64,000 nt of DNA from Asaia bogorensis NBRC 16594 (lineage in GTDB: Bacteria > Pseudomonadota > Alphaproteobacteria > Acetobacterales > Acetobacteraceae): contig NZ_AP014690.1 of the NCBI RefSeq assembly GCF_001547995.1, positions 1,795,001 through 1,859,000 on the forward strand, written 5' to 3'. The notes under the pieces are model-generated. The model searched no databases. It had not been told where the DNA came from and saw only the letters and a program-made list of their open reading frames with translations. Below, piece after piece: positions 27,140 to 38,500 of the stretch (position 1 is its first letter; every line of letters begins with the position of its first letter). Both the position numbers and the translations under genes were made by a program.

Positions 27140-29358
27140 CAGAACGTCTCCCCGAGACCAATATAGAGTTCCCACTTGTCACCGTGGGGCGGTCGATTGG
27201 CTGGCAGGGCGATATCGAGACGCACAGGGCCGATCGGCGTGTAGTAGCGGACACCCGCGCCGTAACCGACCCTGAGCTTCCCCTGGAACGGACGACTTCC
27301 GACGCCAACCTGACCGGCATCGACAAACGCAGCGGCTCCGAAGCTCTTGAGGATACGCTGCCGATATTCCACCGTCCCGGCATCGAGCGAGGTTCCACCA
27401 ATGCCGTATTTACCGTTCTGCGGCCCGACACCCTGATAACGAAAGCCACGCACGGTTGCAGGTCCACCAGCATAGAGGCGTTGATCAGGCGGAATCTGAT
27501 AGGTCGATGCGCCCTGCACTGAACCGACAATTCCACGCACAGCGATAACCGAACGCCCAGGGGCCGTCAGCCCGATCCGGTTCAGGTCGAAATAGGTCGA
27601 TGCGCCGGCACTCATGATTGTGAAAAATGTGCTGCCGCTTTCGAGTGATTCGGAGGGCGTGATATTGACGTTCGCCCTGATCCCATGCGTGGCAGGATCA
27701 ATCGGGTTGGCAAGCTCGGTCGAATCATAATTGGCGCCGAGCGGCAGCTGCACGATCAGATAATCGGTCGAGACGCCAAACTGCTTGATGTTTTCCTGCT
27801 CGGCCAGAACGCTCCCAGACACGTTCCAGTAGCGGCTGAGCTTTCTGATCAGCCCTCCACGCACCAGCAACGCGGTCTGGTGATAGGAATAAAGGAGCTG
27901 ACGGATGCCTTCGACGCGCAGGCTGAGATTCTGGTCCCGCCGCATGAAATCCGGCTTGAGGAAGTCAGCATAGACATCGTAGCCGAGCCCTTGCTGTGCA
28001 CTCCCACCCAGTCCCGTGACGAGTGCCGTCAGACGCAAACGCTCTGCCGCACCCAGAAGATTATGATGCGTCCAGCTTGCACCGACCCGCCCGCCAAGAT
28101 CGGTTGAGTAGCCTACCTGCGCCGAAACCGTATGCCGCCGTGACTCATCCAATGTGAAGCGAAGCGGCATGGCCTGCGATACGCCCGGTGTCGCCTTTCC
28201 GCGCGCCAGTGCCACCAGTGGTGGTGCATCGTGAACACCGACGGAAGAAAAGATCCCGACACTGGCCAGATCCTGTCGGGCCTCCTCAATCTTGCTGGGC
28301 TGATAAAGCTGACCCTCGCGAATGAGCAGACGACGACGCAGAAATGCCTCTCTCGTGCGTTTCTGCCCTTCAAAGCTGATCGGGCCGATATCCACGACCG
28401 GGCCCGTGCCAACTGCAAATTCGAGGTCCAGCGTATGCGTAGCAGGTCTTAGATAGGCCAGTGGTGTCGCAACGCTCGCCTGAGCATGACCTTCCTCAAG
28501 CAGAACATGTTGCAGCGAGGACTGGGCCGCAAGGATATCACCGGCAATGGCCTTCTGTCCGGCCTCCAGGCCGAAAACCTTCTGCTCCTCGGCACTCAGC
28601 GTAACCGGAGCAGGTGTCATGGCACGCGCTGCCGTCGCCGCGCCAGGTGCGACAGGTTTTCTGACCGACGCAGTCCCTTGCCGCGCGCCATGTGACGACG
28701 CAGCATCCTGTTGTACCGCCCCTTTATCCCCGGGATTACCGGTGCCGGACGGTGGTGCGTGTTGCCCCTGCGCATCGGCCGCTCCCGCATCATGCGGTAA
28801 TCCGTCATTGAGAGGACCGCTGACAAGCGTGATCTTGCCAATATGAAATTGCGGCCCCGTCTCGGGCTTGATCGTGATATGCAATCTGCCCTGGCTGTGC
28901 AGCGCCGCAAGGCGGTCCGGCAATGCCGGATTGCGACCATCGATGGTCTGTCCGTCAGGCAGCTTGACGCTGATCACGACCTTGCCCGCGTAAAAGCCGC
29001 GGCTCTCCAGTGCTGTCTGCACACGATCATAATCGCCACGGATGCGCCCTGCGAGCGCGTAGGGATCGACAGCCTTCGTTTTTTGCAGGGAAATCAGTGT
29101 CGAGGCCGCCTGAACCATTGGGTCCAGTTCCGGGTCGCTCGATGGTGTAATCTCCACCTGATAGGCCGTGTCAGGCTCGCCATTCTTGCCTGCGCTTTTA
29201 TCCTTGTGGGCTGCAAGAGCGCTGTCTGGCTGCCCGAAGGCCGCTAGAGTGGCCGCAGAAACGATAAAACACAGGGCAGGCGTTCGCTCAGGCCGTAACC
29301 GCCTGACCCCGGTTTCAGAGTGACGAGAAAGGCGGGAAGCGCGGTAAAACGACAGCAA
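27139..29358 (-). CDS. tamA: Outer-membrane assembly factor TamA (Omp85 family)
   Basis: A 739-residue Omp85 protein: signal peptide ending near SALAA (residue 50), POTRA domains to about 400, then a 16-strand barrel. POTRA features include YDRVQTALESRGFYAGKV and IEEARQDLASVGIFSSV. The barrel carries the lid-lock motif VRGFRYQGVGPQ and closes with LYIGLGETF. An Ala/Pro/Gly-rich insert of about 70 residues (183-252) interrupts a POTRA domain and makes it longer than E. coli TamA (577). The start is TTG 29358 with AGGAG 5 nt upstream. It is upstream of and coupled to tamB. Confidence 0.93.
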   Translation of the reverse strand: MLSFYRASRLSRHSETGVRRLRPERTPALCFIVSAATLAAFGQPDSALAAHKDKSAGKNGEPDTAYQVEITPSSDPELDPMVQAASTLISLQKTKAVDPYALAGRIRGDYDRVQTALESRGFYAGKVVISVKLPDGQTIDGRNPALPDRLAALHSQGRLHITIKPETGPQFHIGKITLVSGPLNDGLPHDAGAADAQGQHAPPSGTGNPGDKGAVQQDAASSHGARQGTASVRKPVAPGAATAARAMTPAPVTLSAEEQKVFGLEAGQKAIAGDILAAQSSLQHVLLEEGHAQASVATPLAYLRPATHTLDLEFAVGTGPVVDIGPISFEGQKRTREAFLRRRLLIREGQLYQPSKIEEARQDLASVGIFSSVGVHDAPPLVALARGKATPGVSQAMPLRFTLDESRRHTVSAQVGYSTDLGGRVGASWTHHNLLGAAERLRLTALVTGLGGSAQQGLGYDVYADFLKPDFMRRDQNLSLRVEGIRQLLYSYHQTALLVRGGLIRKLSRYWNVSGSVLAEQENIKQFGVSTDYLIVQLPLGANYDSTELANPIDPATHGIRANVNITPSESLESGSTFFTIMSAGASTYFDLNRIGLTAPGRSVIAVRGIVGSVQGASTYQIPPDQRLYAGGPATVRGFRYQGVGPQNGKYGIGGTSLDAGTVEYRQRILKSFGAAAFVDAGQVGVGSRPFQGKLRVGYGAGVRYYTPIGPVRLDIALPANRPPHGDKWELYIGLGETF

Positions 29359-29576
29359 TAGAACTCCTGCTGCAGGCTGAAATCCTGAATTCAGTGGCAG
29401 AAAACCGTGTCAGGATCATGTCACGGGAGAGCCGGCAAGAAAAGGCACTGTGCAGCGCAAAACCAATGCGGGACCATTCTCCTTGAGCGTTCGCCCCCGC
29501 GTTTCGTTCAATCTTAATAAAATCGATCCCGGATGGCTGTTGTCCGGCTTGACCGTTTCACGCTAGGTATCAGGCA

Positions 29577-30539
29577 ATGACAGACGCGATTACGCGCCGC
29601 CGTCCTGCTAGTGACGCTTCCGGCCCCGACTCCTGGACCGCTCCGCTTGAACCTGCCCTCCCTAAGGAGCGTGCATCGGGGAAAGGTATGATTTGCCGGC
29701 TCCGCGCGATACGTCGCATGGGTCTGTCTTGCTTATGGACGCTCGTTGCCAGTGTCCCGCAGCGCATCCTGCTCAAGCGCCAAGGTGCGGCAAAGATCGT
29801 TTTTGCACGGTTCTACTGGGCAACCATCTGCCGCATTCTTGGCATGCATGTTCGGGTTGTTGGTGAACCTGTCGGAACGATACGCGACAGTATTGCCGTC
29901 AAAAACGGCGAGCGTCCGGTTATTTTCGTCGCGAACCATTCCTCGTGGCTTGATATTGCTGTCGCCGGCGGCATCCTGCCCACCGTTTTTGTCGCCAAAC
30001 AACAGATTGCCGACTGGCCCGTGATCGGTACCCTTGCGCGTCTCGGCCGCACGATCTTCGTCAGCCGTCAGCGCAACAACACGGGTCGCGAATTGCAGGC
30101 GATGACCGACCGCCTCAACAATGGTGACAATCTGATCCTGTTTCCAGAGGGCACCTCGACTGACGGCACGCATGTGCTGCCCTTCATGTCGTCCTTTTTC
30201 GCCATCGCGAAGCCGAGCCGGGTCGATACGACCCTGCCAACGCCGCCTTCCGTCCTGATCCAGCCTGTCTCGATTGTCTATGACCAACTCAATGGGTTGC
30301 CGATAGGTCGCGCACGGCGCACAGCGCTGGCCTGGTACGGCGATATGGACCTTGCACCCCATATCTGGTCCGTCACGCAGTGGCGCTCTCTGGGAGCCAC
30401 CGTGATCCTGCACCCCCCTGTCGATCCGGCGGATTACCCGAGCCGCAAGGAGCTCTCGACTGCGGTTCAGGAGATCGTGGCGCGAGGCGTGGCACAATTG
30501 CACCATAATCCCGAGCACCCGGAGCCGGTGCAGCACTGA
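29577..30539 (+). CDS. 1-acyl-sn-glycerol-3-phosphate acyltransferase (PlsC-like)
   Basis: A 320-residue LPLAT enzyme making phosphatidic acid or acyl-ornithine-type lipids. The catalytic HX4D motif is FVANHSSWLDIAV near residue 120, and the glycerol-phosphate binding block is LILFPEGTSTDG near 190. A hydrophobic region near residues 45-95 probably anchors it to the inner membrane. It is divergent from tamA across 218 bp. PlsC versus OlsA-type function cannot be separated; no partner gene is adjacent. Confidence 0.87.
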   Translation: MTDAITRRRPASDASGPDSWTAPLEPALPKERASGKGMICRLRAIRRMGLSCLWTLVASVPQRILLKRQGAAKIVFARFYWATICRILGMHVRVVGEPVGTIRDSIAVKNGERPVIFVANHSSWLDIAVAGGILPTVFVAKQQIADWPVIGTLARLGRTIFVSRQRNNTGRELQAMTDRLNNGDNLILFPEGTSTDGTHVLPFMSSFFAIAKPSRVDTTLPTPPSVLIQPVSIVYDQLNGLPIGRARRTALAWYGDMDLAPHIWSVTQWRSLGATVILHPPVDPADYPSRKELSTAVQEIVARGVAQLHHNPEHPEPVQH

Positions 30540-30789
30540 AACAGGTGGGCCGCGCCCTCACACCCCGTCGTAACAGGACGCATGGCACGGCTGGCATACG
30601 CGCCCTGCATCGCTGCGCAACACAGCGCGTGAATATTAGCCATGCATTTACCGCTACCTTGCGCTACAAAGCGCGAAGGACATATCGAAATGATCGGCTT
30701 CGCCTGATGGACAGCCCCCGCATTAAAATGGTGCGTGCTCTCCTATCGTTGCCGATACAAGCGGACCACAGGGCCAAAGGTTAGGATAC

Positions 30790-32208
30790 GTGAACGTCGA
30801 GACTTTAACCGACAGCACTCTCCCCGCGCAGAACGACAGCCAGACCAACGCGCGTGGGCTGCATGTCATCACCTGGGGCTGTCAGATGAATGTCTATGAC
30901 AGCGCGCGCATGACCGACGTGCTTGCGCCGCTCGGCTTCAAGCCGGTGACCACGCCTGAACAGGCAGAGATGGTCATTCTGAACACGTGCCATATCCGCG
31001 AGCGCGCTGCCGAGAAAGTGTTCTCGGAGCTGGGCCGCCTGCGCAAGATCAGCGAAGAACGCGAGACCGCCGGGCTCAGCCGCTCAATCATCGCCGTTGC
31101 CGGTTGCGTGGCTCAGGCGGAAGGCGAGGAAATTCTCGCCCGCGCACCCTACGTGGATATCGTTCTCGGCCCGCAGACCTATCACCGCCTGCCCGAGATG
31201 GTCGCGCGTGCCGCCCGCGCTGGCGGTGCCGTGATCGATACGGATTTTCCGGTCGAAATGAAGTTCGACTTCCTGCCGCAGGATTCTGCCCCTCAGGTGG
31301 AAGGAAACCTGACGGCCTTCCTGACCATTCAGGAAGGCTGCGACAAGTTCTGCTCTTTTTGTGTCGTGCCCTATACACGCGGCGCCGAAACAAGCCGTTC
31401 CCTCCCTTCCGTGCTGGCCGAGGCGCGCCGTATGGTGGAGAGCGGCGTCCGGGAGATCACGCTGCTCGGGCAGAACGTGAATGCCTATCACGGCGATGAT
31501 GGCGAAGGTGGCACGGCCGATCTGCCACGCCTTGCGAAAGCCCTAGCGGCACTGCCCGGCCTTGAACGCATCCGGTACATGACGTCGCATCCGCGCGACA
31601 TGGACCAGTCCCTGATTGACGCGCATCGTGACAATCCTGCGCTCATGCCTTTCCTTCACCTGCCTGTGCAGTCCGGGTCGGATCGTATCCTCAAGGCCAT
31701 GAACCGCGGTCATACGGGCGACGAGTACCGCGCGCTGATTGCGCGGCTGCGTGAAGCCTGTCCCGATCTTGCTCTTTCTTCCGATTTTATCGTCGGCCAT
31801 CCGGGGGAAACGGAAGAGGATTTCGAGGCGACGATGCAGCTTGTGCGCGATATCGGTTTCGCCCAGGCATTTTCGTTCAAGTATTCGCCGCGCCCCGGCA
31901 CGCCTGCCGCCGGCCAGCCCTTCCAGATTGAAGAGGCCGTCAAGGACGAGCGTCTGCAACGTCTGCAGGCCCTGCTGCGTGAGCAACAGGACGCCTTCAA
32001 CGCCGATATGGTTGGCCGGACACTGCCGGTGCTCTTTACCGGGCGCGGCCGCAAACCCGGACAGATCACCGGACGTTCACCCTATCTGCAACCGGTTCAT
32101 GTCGAAGGGACCGATGACCTGATCGGTCAGACCGTGCCGGTTGTGATAACCCAGCGTCTCACAAATTCGCTGGCTGGTATACTCTTACGGGAGAGAGTCT
32201 GCGCTTGA
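30790..32208 (+). CDS. miaB: tRNA-2-methylthio-N6-dimethylallyladenosine synthase
   Basis: Radical-SAM methylthiotransferase that adds ms2 to i6A37 of tRNAs reading UNN codons. The 472-residue protein has the UPF0004 domain Cys residues ([28 protein letters not shown]), the radical-SAM motif [15 protein letters not shown] and a C-terminal TRAM domain. The start is GTG 30790 behind TTAGGA. The last bases overlap the TTG start of phoH. The order miaB-phoH-ybeY-corC is highly conserved in proteobacteria. Confidence 0.97.
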   Translation: MNVETLTDSTLPAQNDSQTNARGLHVITWGCQMNVYDSARMTDVLAPLGFKPVTTPEQAEMVILNTCHIRERAAEKVFSELGRLRKISEERETAGLSRSIIAVAGCVAQAEGEEILARAPYVDIVLGPQTYHRLPEMVARAARAGGAVIDTDFPVEMKFDFLPQDSAPQVEGNLTAFLTIQEGCDKFCSFCVVPYTRGAETSRSLPSVLAEARRMVESGVREITLLGQNVNAYHGDDGEGGTADLPRLAKALAALPGLERIRYMTSHPRDMDQSLIDAHRDNPALMPFLHLPVQSGSDRILKAMNRGHTGDEYRALIARLREACPDLALSSDFIVGHPGETEEDFEATMQLVRDIGFAQAFSFKYSPRPGTPAAGQPFQIEEAVKDERLQRLQALLREQQDAFNADMVGRTLPVLFTGRGRKPGQITGRSPYLQPVHVEGTDDLIGQTVPVVITQRLTNSLAGILLRERVCA

Positions 32209-33386
32209 GCCACCCCACGGCACCCCAGTCGCATCCCGGATACGGGACCAATGACCGTAACTCCAGGCGGCACCTCCCGCCTGAAACCCCTCCTCACGAA
32301 CAGGGACACCGCACCTCGGCGCTGCGTTTCGGAGATAACATTCTCCTCCAGCAGCTTCTGGGCGATCACGACCGCCATCTCATCAGGCTCGAACAGGGTT
32401 TCGATGTCCGCCTGACGTGCCGCGGCAACAAGATTGCGATCACGGGTGAAGCGGCTTCTGTCGCTCGCGCTCAGGCCGCTATTACCGCGCTCTATAATCA
32501 GCTTGAGCATGGCGGCAAGATCGACGGCCCCGTGGTCGACAGCGTCATTCGCCTGTCTGCCCTGCCGCGGCCCACCCGCGCGGCGGAGCCCCGAAACGCG
32601 CCCCGCCAGAACGAGGCATCAGCAGCCGAACTGCCACGCAACGAGACCGAGGGACCAGCGCCCTTCCTCGACCTGCCGGCCATCAAGACCAAGCGCGGGG
32701 CCATTGCGCCGCGTTCGCGCGGGCAAGCCGCCTATATGCAGATGCTGGCCAAGACCGAACTGACATTCGGGATCGGGCCGGCCGGTACCGGCAAGACCTA
32801 TCTGGCCGTGGCGCAGGGTGTTGCCATGCTTCAGGCAGGCCAGGTGGACCGGATCATCCTCTCCCGCCCTGCCGTCGAGGCTGGTGAGCGCCTCGGCTTC
32901 CTGCCTGGCGACCTGCGGGAGAAGATCGACCCCTATCTGCGCCCACTCTACGATGCGCTCAATGACATGCTGCCGGGTGATCAGGTCGCCCGCCGGATGG
33001 CCAATGGCGAAATCGAGGTGGCGCCGCTTGCGTTCATGCGTGGCCGGACCCTCGCCCATGCCTTTGTCATTCTCGACGAGGCCCAGAACACCACCCCGGC
33101 CCAGATGAAGATGTTCCTGACCCGCATGGGTCAGGGCGCTCGCATGGTCATTACCGGCGATCTCAGCCAGATCGATCTGCCGTCGGGCGTCGCTTCGGGG
33201 CTGCGTGAAGCGGTCGAGACCCTTGAAGGCTTGCCGGGAATTGGTATTACCCGTTTCGAGTCCGCCGATGTCGTGCGTCACCCGCTGGTGGCACGTATTG
33301 TGGACGCTTATGATCAACGAGTGGCTGCGGCACGGGACTATTCCCGAGGCAGGTCGCGCCGGGAATACAATGGAACCTCGAAGTAG
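32205..33386 (+). CDS. PhoH-like ATPase (PhoL)
   Basis: A 393-residue PhoH-family P-loop ATPase, likely with RNA-related activity alongside YbeY. An N-terminal RNA-binding-like region of about 120 residues precedes the ATPase with Walker [17 protein letters not shown] near residue 195, [18 protein letters not shown], and Walker [20 protein letters not shown]. The start is TTG 32205, sharing TTGA with the end of miaB. It overlaps ybeY by 17 bp. The exact substrate of PhoH proteins is unsettled. Confidence 0.92.
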   Translation: MSHPTAPQSHPGYGTNDRNSRRHLPPETPPHEQGHRTSALRFGDNILLQQLLGDHDRHLIRLEQGFDVRLTCRGNKIAITGEAASVARAQAAITALYNQLEHGGKIDGPVVDSVIRLSALPRPTRAAEPRNAPRQNEASAAELPRNETEGPAPFLDLPAIKTKRGAIAPRSRGQAAYMQMLAKTELTFGIGPAGTGKTYLAVAQGVAMLQAGQVDRIILSRPAVEAGERLGFLPGDLREKIDPYLRPLYDALNDMLPGDQVARRMANGEIEVAPLAFMRGRTLAHAFVILDEAQNTTPAQMKMFLTRMGQGARMVITGDLSQIDLPSGVASGLREAVETLEGLPGIGITRFESADVVRHPLVARIVDAYDQRVAAARDYSRGRSRREYNGTSK

Positions 33387-33897
33387 TCTGACCCCATCCG
33401 CCGAAGAGCCGTCCTCTATCACGAGGGCGGCCCTTCGTTCACGTCTTGATCTGATCGTGGCCGATCGCCGCTGGCGTGCCAGCGTGCCCAATCTGGAAGC
33501 GCTCGTCGCCCGTTGCCTTGAGGCAAGCTGGCCGTGGCTTGACCGCGACCGTGTTCCAGCCTTCCTTCTTGCGGGGGACCACGCCATCAAGGCACTCAAC
33601 GCGACGTTCCGTGACAAGAACAAGCCGACCAATGTCCTGACCTTCGAGGAGAACGGTGCGTTTGGCGATGGCGACATAGCCCTTGCCTACGAGACCGTCC
33701 GTCGTGAGGCCAAGGCAAGCGGCAAGAAATTTCCGCATCACTTTGCGCATCTCGTCGTTCATGGCTTGTTGCACCTCGCGGGTCACGACCATCACCGCCC
33801 CGATGAGGCGCGGCTAATGGAAATGACGGAATCCCGCATTCTGGCCCGTCTCGGTGTTCCCAATCCCTGGCGCATGGGCGGAGGGCGCGGCGCATGA
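33370..33897 (+). CDS. ybeY: Endoribonuclease YbeY
   Basis: A 175-residue metal-dependent RNase for 16S rRNA 3' maturation and ribosome quality control. The zinc-binding motif is LVVHGLLHLAGHDH near residue 132, with the conserved LNATFRDKNKPTNVLTF near residue 75. ATG 33370 was chosen because it begins the family-length protein; the open frame extends back into phoH without a ribosome site. It overlaps both phoH (17 bp) and corC (4 bp), so all three are coupled. Confidence 0.95.
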   Translation: MEPRSSLTPSAEEPSSITRAALRSRLDLIVADRRWRASVPNLEALVARCLEASWPWLDRDRVPAFLLAGDHAIKALNATFRDKNKPTNVLTFEENGAFGDGDIALAYETVRREAKASGKKFPHHFAHLVVHGLLHLAGHDHHRPDEARLMEMTESRILARLGVPNPWRMGGGRGA

Positions 33898-34814
33898 GCG
33901 AGAGCGACGACCATCGCCAGAGACCGGCCAAGGGATTGTTCGGCATCTTCAATCGCAAGGGGCGCGAACAAGGGCTGCGACTTTCGATTGCGGCTCTTGT
34001 GGAAGAGGCAGCTGCCCCCCACCCCGAAGCGGGCACCCGTCCGGAGCTGGATCGGCAGGAACGTGCACTCATCACCAATGTGCTGCATCTGCGCGAAAAA
34101 ACCGCCGATGACGTCATGGTACCCCGCGCCGATATCGTCTCGATGTCAGCGGATATCACGCTGGATGAAGCGCTGGACTTCATGCGCCGTGAAAACCATT
34201 CACGCGTGCCGGTCTATCGCGAGCATCTCGACAACGTCATCGGGATGATTCACGTCAAGGACCTTATTGCCTATATCGGCACTTCGGAGGCGTTTGATAT
34301 CGAGCCCCTTCTGCGCCAGCCCCTGCTGGTAGCGCCGCAGATCCCTGTGCTGGATCTGCTGTTGCAGATGCGTCAGCGCCGCACCCATCTGGCGCTCGTC
34401 ATCGACGAATATGGCGGCGTGGATGGGCTGGTCACCATCGAGGACCTTGTGGAGACCATCGTGGGCGACATCTCGGACGAACATGACGAGCCAGTCTCGG
34501 CCATGATTTCAGAGCGTGCCGATGGGTCCTTCGACCTTGATGCCAGATTGCCTGTGGATGAACTCGAGGGCTTCATGGGGCCGGTGCTGACCGAAGCGGA
34601 ACGTGAGGCGGAAATCGAAACCGTGGGCGGTCTCGTCTTTCGTCTCGCCGGGCATGTGCCGATACGCGGTGAGGTCTTTACCCATGAAAGCGGCCTTGTC
34701 TTTCGTGTGACCGATGCCGATGCACGCCATATCCGGGCGCTCCGGATGCGCGTGCCGCCCGATTGGGTCCGTAGCGACAATCCAACGCCCCACCACAGCG
34801 ACGAGAAACGCTGA
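33894..34814 (+). CDS. CorC/HlyC-type CBS-domain protein
   Basis: A 306-residue soluble protein with two CBS domains (about 70-195, including MVPRADIVSMSADITLDEAL and LALVIDEYGGVDGLVTIEDL) and a C-terminal CorC_HlyC transporter-associated domain (about 215-295). It lacks the DUF21 membrane domain, like E. coli CorC (YbeX), which is tied to Mg/Co efflux and, with YbeY, to ribosome metabolism. The ATGA overlap with ybeY supports the second link. Annotation as hemolysin is historical. Confidence 0.9.
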   Translation: MSESDDHRQRPAKGLFGIFNRKGREQGLRLSIAALVEEAAAPHPEAGTRPELDRQERALITNVLHLREKTADDVMVPRADIVSMSADITLDEALDFMRRENHSRVPVYREHLDNVIGMIHVKDLIAYIGTSEAFDIEPLLRQPLLVAPQIPVLDLLLQMRQRRTHLALVIDEYGGVDGLVTIEDLVETIVGDISDEHDEPVSAMISERADGSFDLDARLPVDELEGFMGPVLTEAEREAEIETVGGLVFRLAGHVPIRGEVFTHESGLVFRVTDADARHIRALRMRVPPDWVRSDNPTPHHSDEKR

Positions 34815-34928
34815 ACCCCGCACCCTATTTCGTGTCATGATGTCCGGCGCGCCGTCGCGCGGGACACTTGACGCGGAGAGGGCTTCCGGTCTTCAAAACT
34901 TCGGTATCATTCACGGGGAGAGTTCTTC

Positions 34929-35531
34929 ATGTCTTTGTACCGGCGCAGTTTCCTGGCAGCCATGCCCGCCCTCGCCCTCATGCCGAAGGCCCGCGCAGAG
35001 GATGCCCGACTGACCCCGCGCACCCTTGGCAACCCCAAGGCGCCCGTCACGGTCAATGAGTGGTTCTCCCTCACCTGCACCCATTGTGCCCATTTCGAGA
35101 TGACGGTTTTTCAGGATGTTAAGAAAAACCTGATCGATACCGGCAAGGTGTTTTACATCTATCACGATTTCCCGCTCGATCAGATCGCCCTGCTTGGGGC
35201 GATGGTGGCGCGTTCGCTGCCTGTCGATCGCTATGTGCCGTTCGTCAATTCGATGCTCTCAAGCCAAGATCGCTGGGCTTTTGCACGGGATGTGAACCCC
35301 AAGCAGCAGATCCAGCAGATGGCTGCGCTCGCAGGCATTTCGGCTGAGCAATTTGCGAAGATTGACGCCGATGATACATTCCGCCAGGCGCTGGTCGCCC
35401 AGCAGGATGCCGATCAGGCAAAATACAATATCGGCGGCACGCCCTTCTTCATGTTCAACAAACAGCCCTATAATCAGGAGCTTCTGACCTATGAGGCCTT
35501 CGAGGCCGAGGTCAAGAAAGCCGGCGGCTAA
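34929..35531 (+). CDS. DsbA-family thiol:disulfide oxidoreductase
   Basis: A 200-residue exported thioredoxin-fold protein. The signal SLYRRSFLAAMPALAL has a twin-arginine-like start, with cleavage probable after KARA. The active site is CTHC (FSLTCTHCAHFEM near residue 50), and the cis-Pro loop is IGGTPFFMFN. This type (DsbA-like/DUF-thioredoxin_4) is often located before smc in alphaproteobacteria, as here (23-bp gap). It may act as a disulfide oxidase or isomerase in the periplasm. GGGGAGAG, 6 nt upstream, fixes the start. Confidence 0.9.
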   Translation: MSLYRRSFLAAMPALALMPKARAEDARLTPRTLGNPKAPVTVNEWFSLTCTHCAHFEMTVFQDVKKNLIDTGKVFYIYHDFPLDQIALLGAMVARSLPVDRYVPFVNSMLSSQDRWAFARDVNPKQQIQQMAALAGISAEQFAKIDADDTFRQALVAQQDADQAKYNIGGTPFFMFNKQPYNQELLTYEAFEAEVKKAGG

Positions 35532-35554
35532 ACAGAGGACCCCGCTTTTCGCGT

Positions 35555-38500
35555 ATGTCAGCCAAGATCACGCGCCTGCGGATAGCGGGTTTCAAGAGTT
35601 TTGCCGATCCAGCCACAATCGACATCCTGCCTGGCCTCACCGGTATCGTGGGGCCGAATGGTTGTGGCAAATCCAACGTCGTTGAGGCCCTGCGCTGGGC
35701 GATGGGCGAGAGTTCCGCCCGTGCCCTGCGCGGCGGCGAACTCGACGACCTGATTTTTGCAGGGACGAGCGCACGTTCGGCCCGCAGCCTCGCCGAGGTT
35801 ACGCTGTGGCTGGATGAGGCACAGGGTCTCGCCCCACCCCCGTTCAGCGAAACAGACGGTCTCGAAATCACCCGGCGAGCCGAACGCGGATCGGGCAGTG
35901 AGTTTCGCCTCAACGGGCGCGCCCTGCGCGCACGTGACATCACCACGATGTTTGCCGACCTCTCTTCGGGGGCTCGCAGCTCCTCCATTGTCAGCCAGAA
36001 CCGTGTCAGCGCGCTCATCAGCGCCAAGCCCGAAGAAAGACGATCGCTCCTTGAAGAGGCTGCGGGCATAACGGGTCTTCATGCAAGGCGCCATGATGCT
36101 GAAATCAAGCTCCGGCAGGCTGAAGGCAATATGGAGCGCTCGGAGGACCTGCGTCAGCAGATCGAGACGCGGCTGGCCACACTCGATGCGCAATCGGTTC
36201 AGGCAAGAGCCTATCGCAGCCTTTCCGAAGCGATACGTACAGATGAACTGACCCTCTCCTGGCTCATACACCGTCGGGCCGCCTTGCTTGTCGAGCGCAC
36301 GCGGGAGCAGCTTGAGGCGGCGGAAAAATCCCGTGACGCTTCGGCGCGCGCTGCCGATGAGGCAGGGCAGCAGGGCGCAGCAGGGCGCGAACGCCTGCTC
36401 GCCCTGCGCGACCATACCGACGCCCTGCGTACCACCCGCGACAGGCTGCGCGTTATCAGCGAATCGACCCGCGAGGCCATGGCGCAGGCCCAGGCGCGCC
36501 ACGAGCAGACGACCCAGCGCCACGAGCAGATGGAAGCCGATCACCAGCTGGCCCTGAAACGACTGGAGGAACTCACGCAGCGTGAGGCGCTGCTGAATGA
36601 GGAAGAGCAACGGCTTGCCGTCACCTTGGGCGAGCTGCCCGATACGCTCGCCACCCTGCGCGAGGCCGCTCAGGAAAGCGCCGAACTCCTGTCCCGCCTT
36701 GAGCAGACAAGGCTGGCCCTGACTGACAAGCTGACCACACGGCGCATGACCGCTCAGGCCCTCACACTGGAGCATGAAGCTGCCGCAAAGGCCGTTGAAG
36801 CCCTGACGGGTGAATCGGTAACGCTCGCGAAGGCGATAGCCGAACTCCGGGATGAGCTTCCCGATGAGACGGCGCTAGAGCAACTTGCCCGGCGACTGGA
36901 CGAGCAGCGTCAGGAGAGAACCGCTCTCGACCAGCAAATCCAGCAGCAGGCGCAGCTCAGGCAGGAACAACTCGTCAACACCTCCAAAGCCGAACAGGAT
37001 CTGGCCCGAATCGAGAGGGAAGCTCGCGAAAATCGCGAGATGCTTGCGCGATTGACCTCAAGGGCAAACAACCTCGCCCAGCAGATCGCAACGCACCAGA
37101 ATGAACTGGAAGCCCTCGAAGCCGCCCGGCTTGATGACGCTGCGTTGAACGCGCTCGATACCAAGGCCGCCACCCTACTGACCGCGCGGGATGTCGCCAG
37201 AGCGAAAGCAGAAGAGAGCCGCTCCGCTCTTGCGCAGATCGAGCAACAGCTCAGCGCCCAGCAAGCCGAGGCGCGCAGCATCGCCCGGCAGCGGGAGCTT
37301 CTCGAGAAAGACCGCGATCAGGCCCGCCAGAGTCTTGAGCGCCTTAATCAGTCTCTCGAGACCCTTATCGCCCGGCGGGAGGCTCTCGGCCGCGATATGC
37401 CCGACGATGCTGTTATCAGTCACGCCGTTGAAGCCCGGGAGGCCGCGCAACACGCGCTGTCGTCCCTGACTTCCGAAATTGAGACGATAAGCCAGGTGCG
37501 GCGCGATACGCAGCAGGCGCGGGACGAGGCCGAGAATGCCCTCCGCCTTGCCAGCGCCGATCATCTCGGCCTCGTGGCGAGGCGTGATGCCTTGCAGGCC
37601 AATACGCCCGACGATGCCCTTCCAGACCCTGCATTGGCGCAAATGGAAATTCCCGCGGGGCTTGAGCGCGCCGTTGCTGCGGCCCTCGGGCAAACGCTCG
37701 AGGCTTCGCTGGACACACTTCAGAGCCGCGCATGGCAGGCGCTTCCACCGCTGACCCCGGCTCAGTTCGGGGCTAGTTGCACATCGCTCTCAGCCCTGAT
37801 CAAGGCGCCTGAAGCGCTCCGGCGCTGCCTCGATCATGTCGGCCTGATCGATAGCACGCATGATCCTGAATCACTTCAGACGCGTCTCCTCCCCGGTCAG
37901 TGTCTCGTCACAAGCGAGGGTGCCCTATGGCGCTGGGATGGCTATCGGGAAGCGGCCAACCTGCCCTCGAACGCCCTCAGCCGGGTCGAGCACCTGGCCG
38001 CGCTCCGGGATCTGGATACCCGGATTGCTGCCGCGGAGGCTGCCATTCCTGCCCTACGGGCAACGCTTGGCTCCTTCAATGATCAGGAGGCCGATCAAGC
38101 GGCAAAGCTGACAACCCTTCGCGAGACGGTACAACGCGAGGAAAAAACCCTGAGCGCTCTGAAACAGGCCGAGACCGACCTGCTCGATCGTCGGGACCGG
38201 CTCGCCGGGCAGATTGCCCAGATCGATCAGAACAGCACCGAGACCACAATCCAGCGGGACGAGACCCGTGACCGCCTGAGCAACGCCGTGATAGGCCTTG
38301 AGGCGCTGGGCGATGAAGCTAAACTGCACGAGGCCCTGCACATCCTGAATGGCGATGTTTCCAGGCAGCGCAGCGTGACCGAAGCCGCTATTGCCGCTGC
38401 GAGCCAGATTGAGACCGACTACACGAACGCACAGCAGGATGCGACAAGGCAACACCTGCAGAACGATTCCTGCGTCGCCAAGCTCGCCACAATCGGCGCC

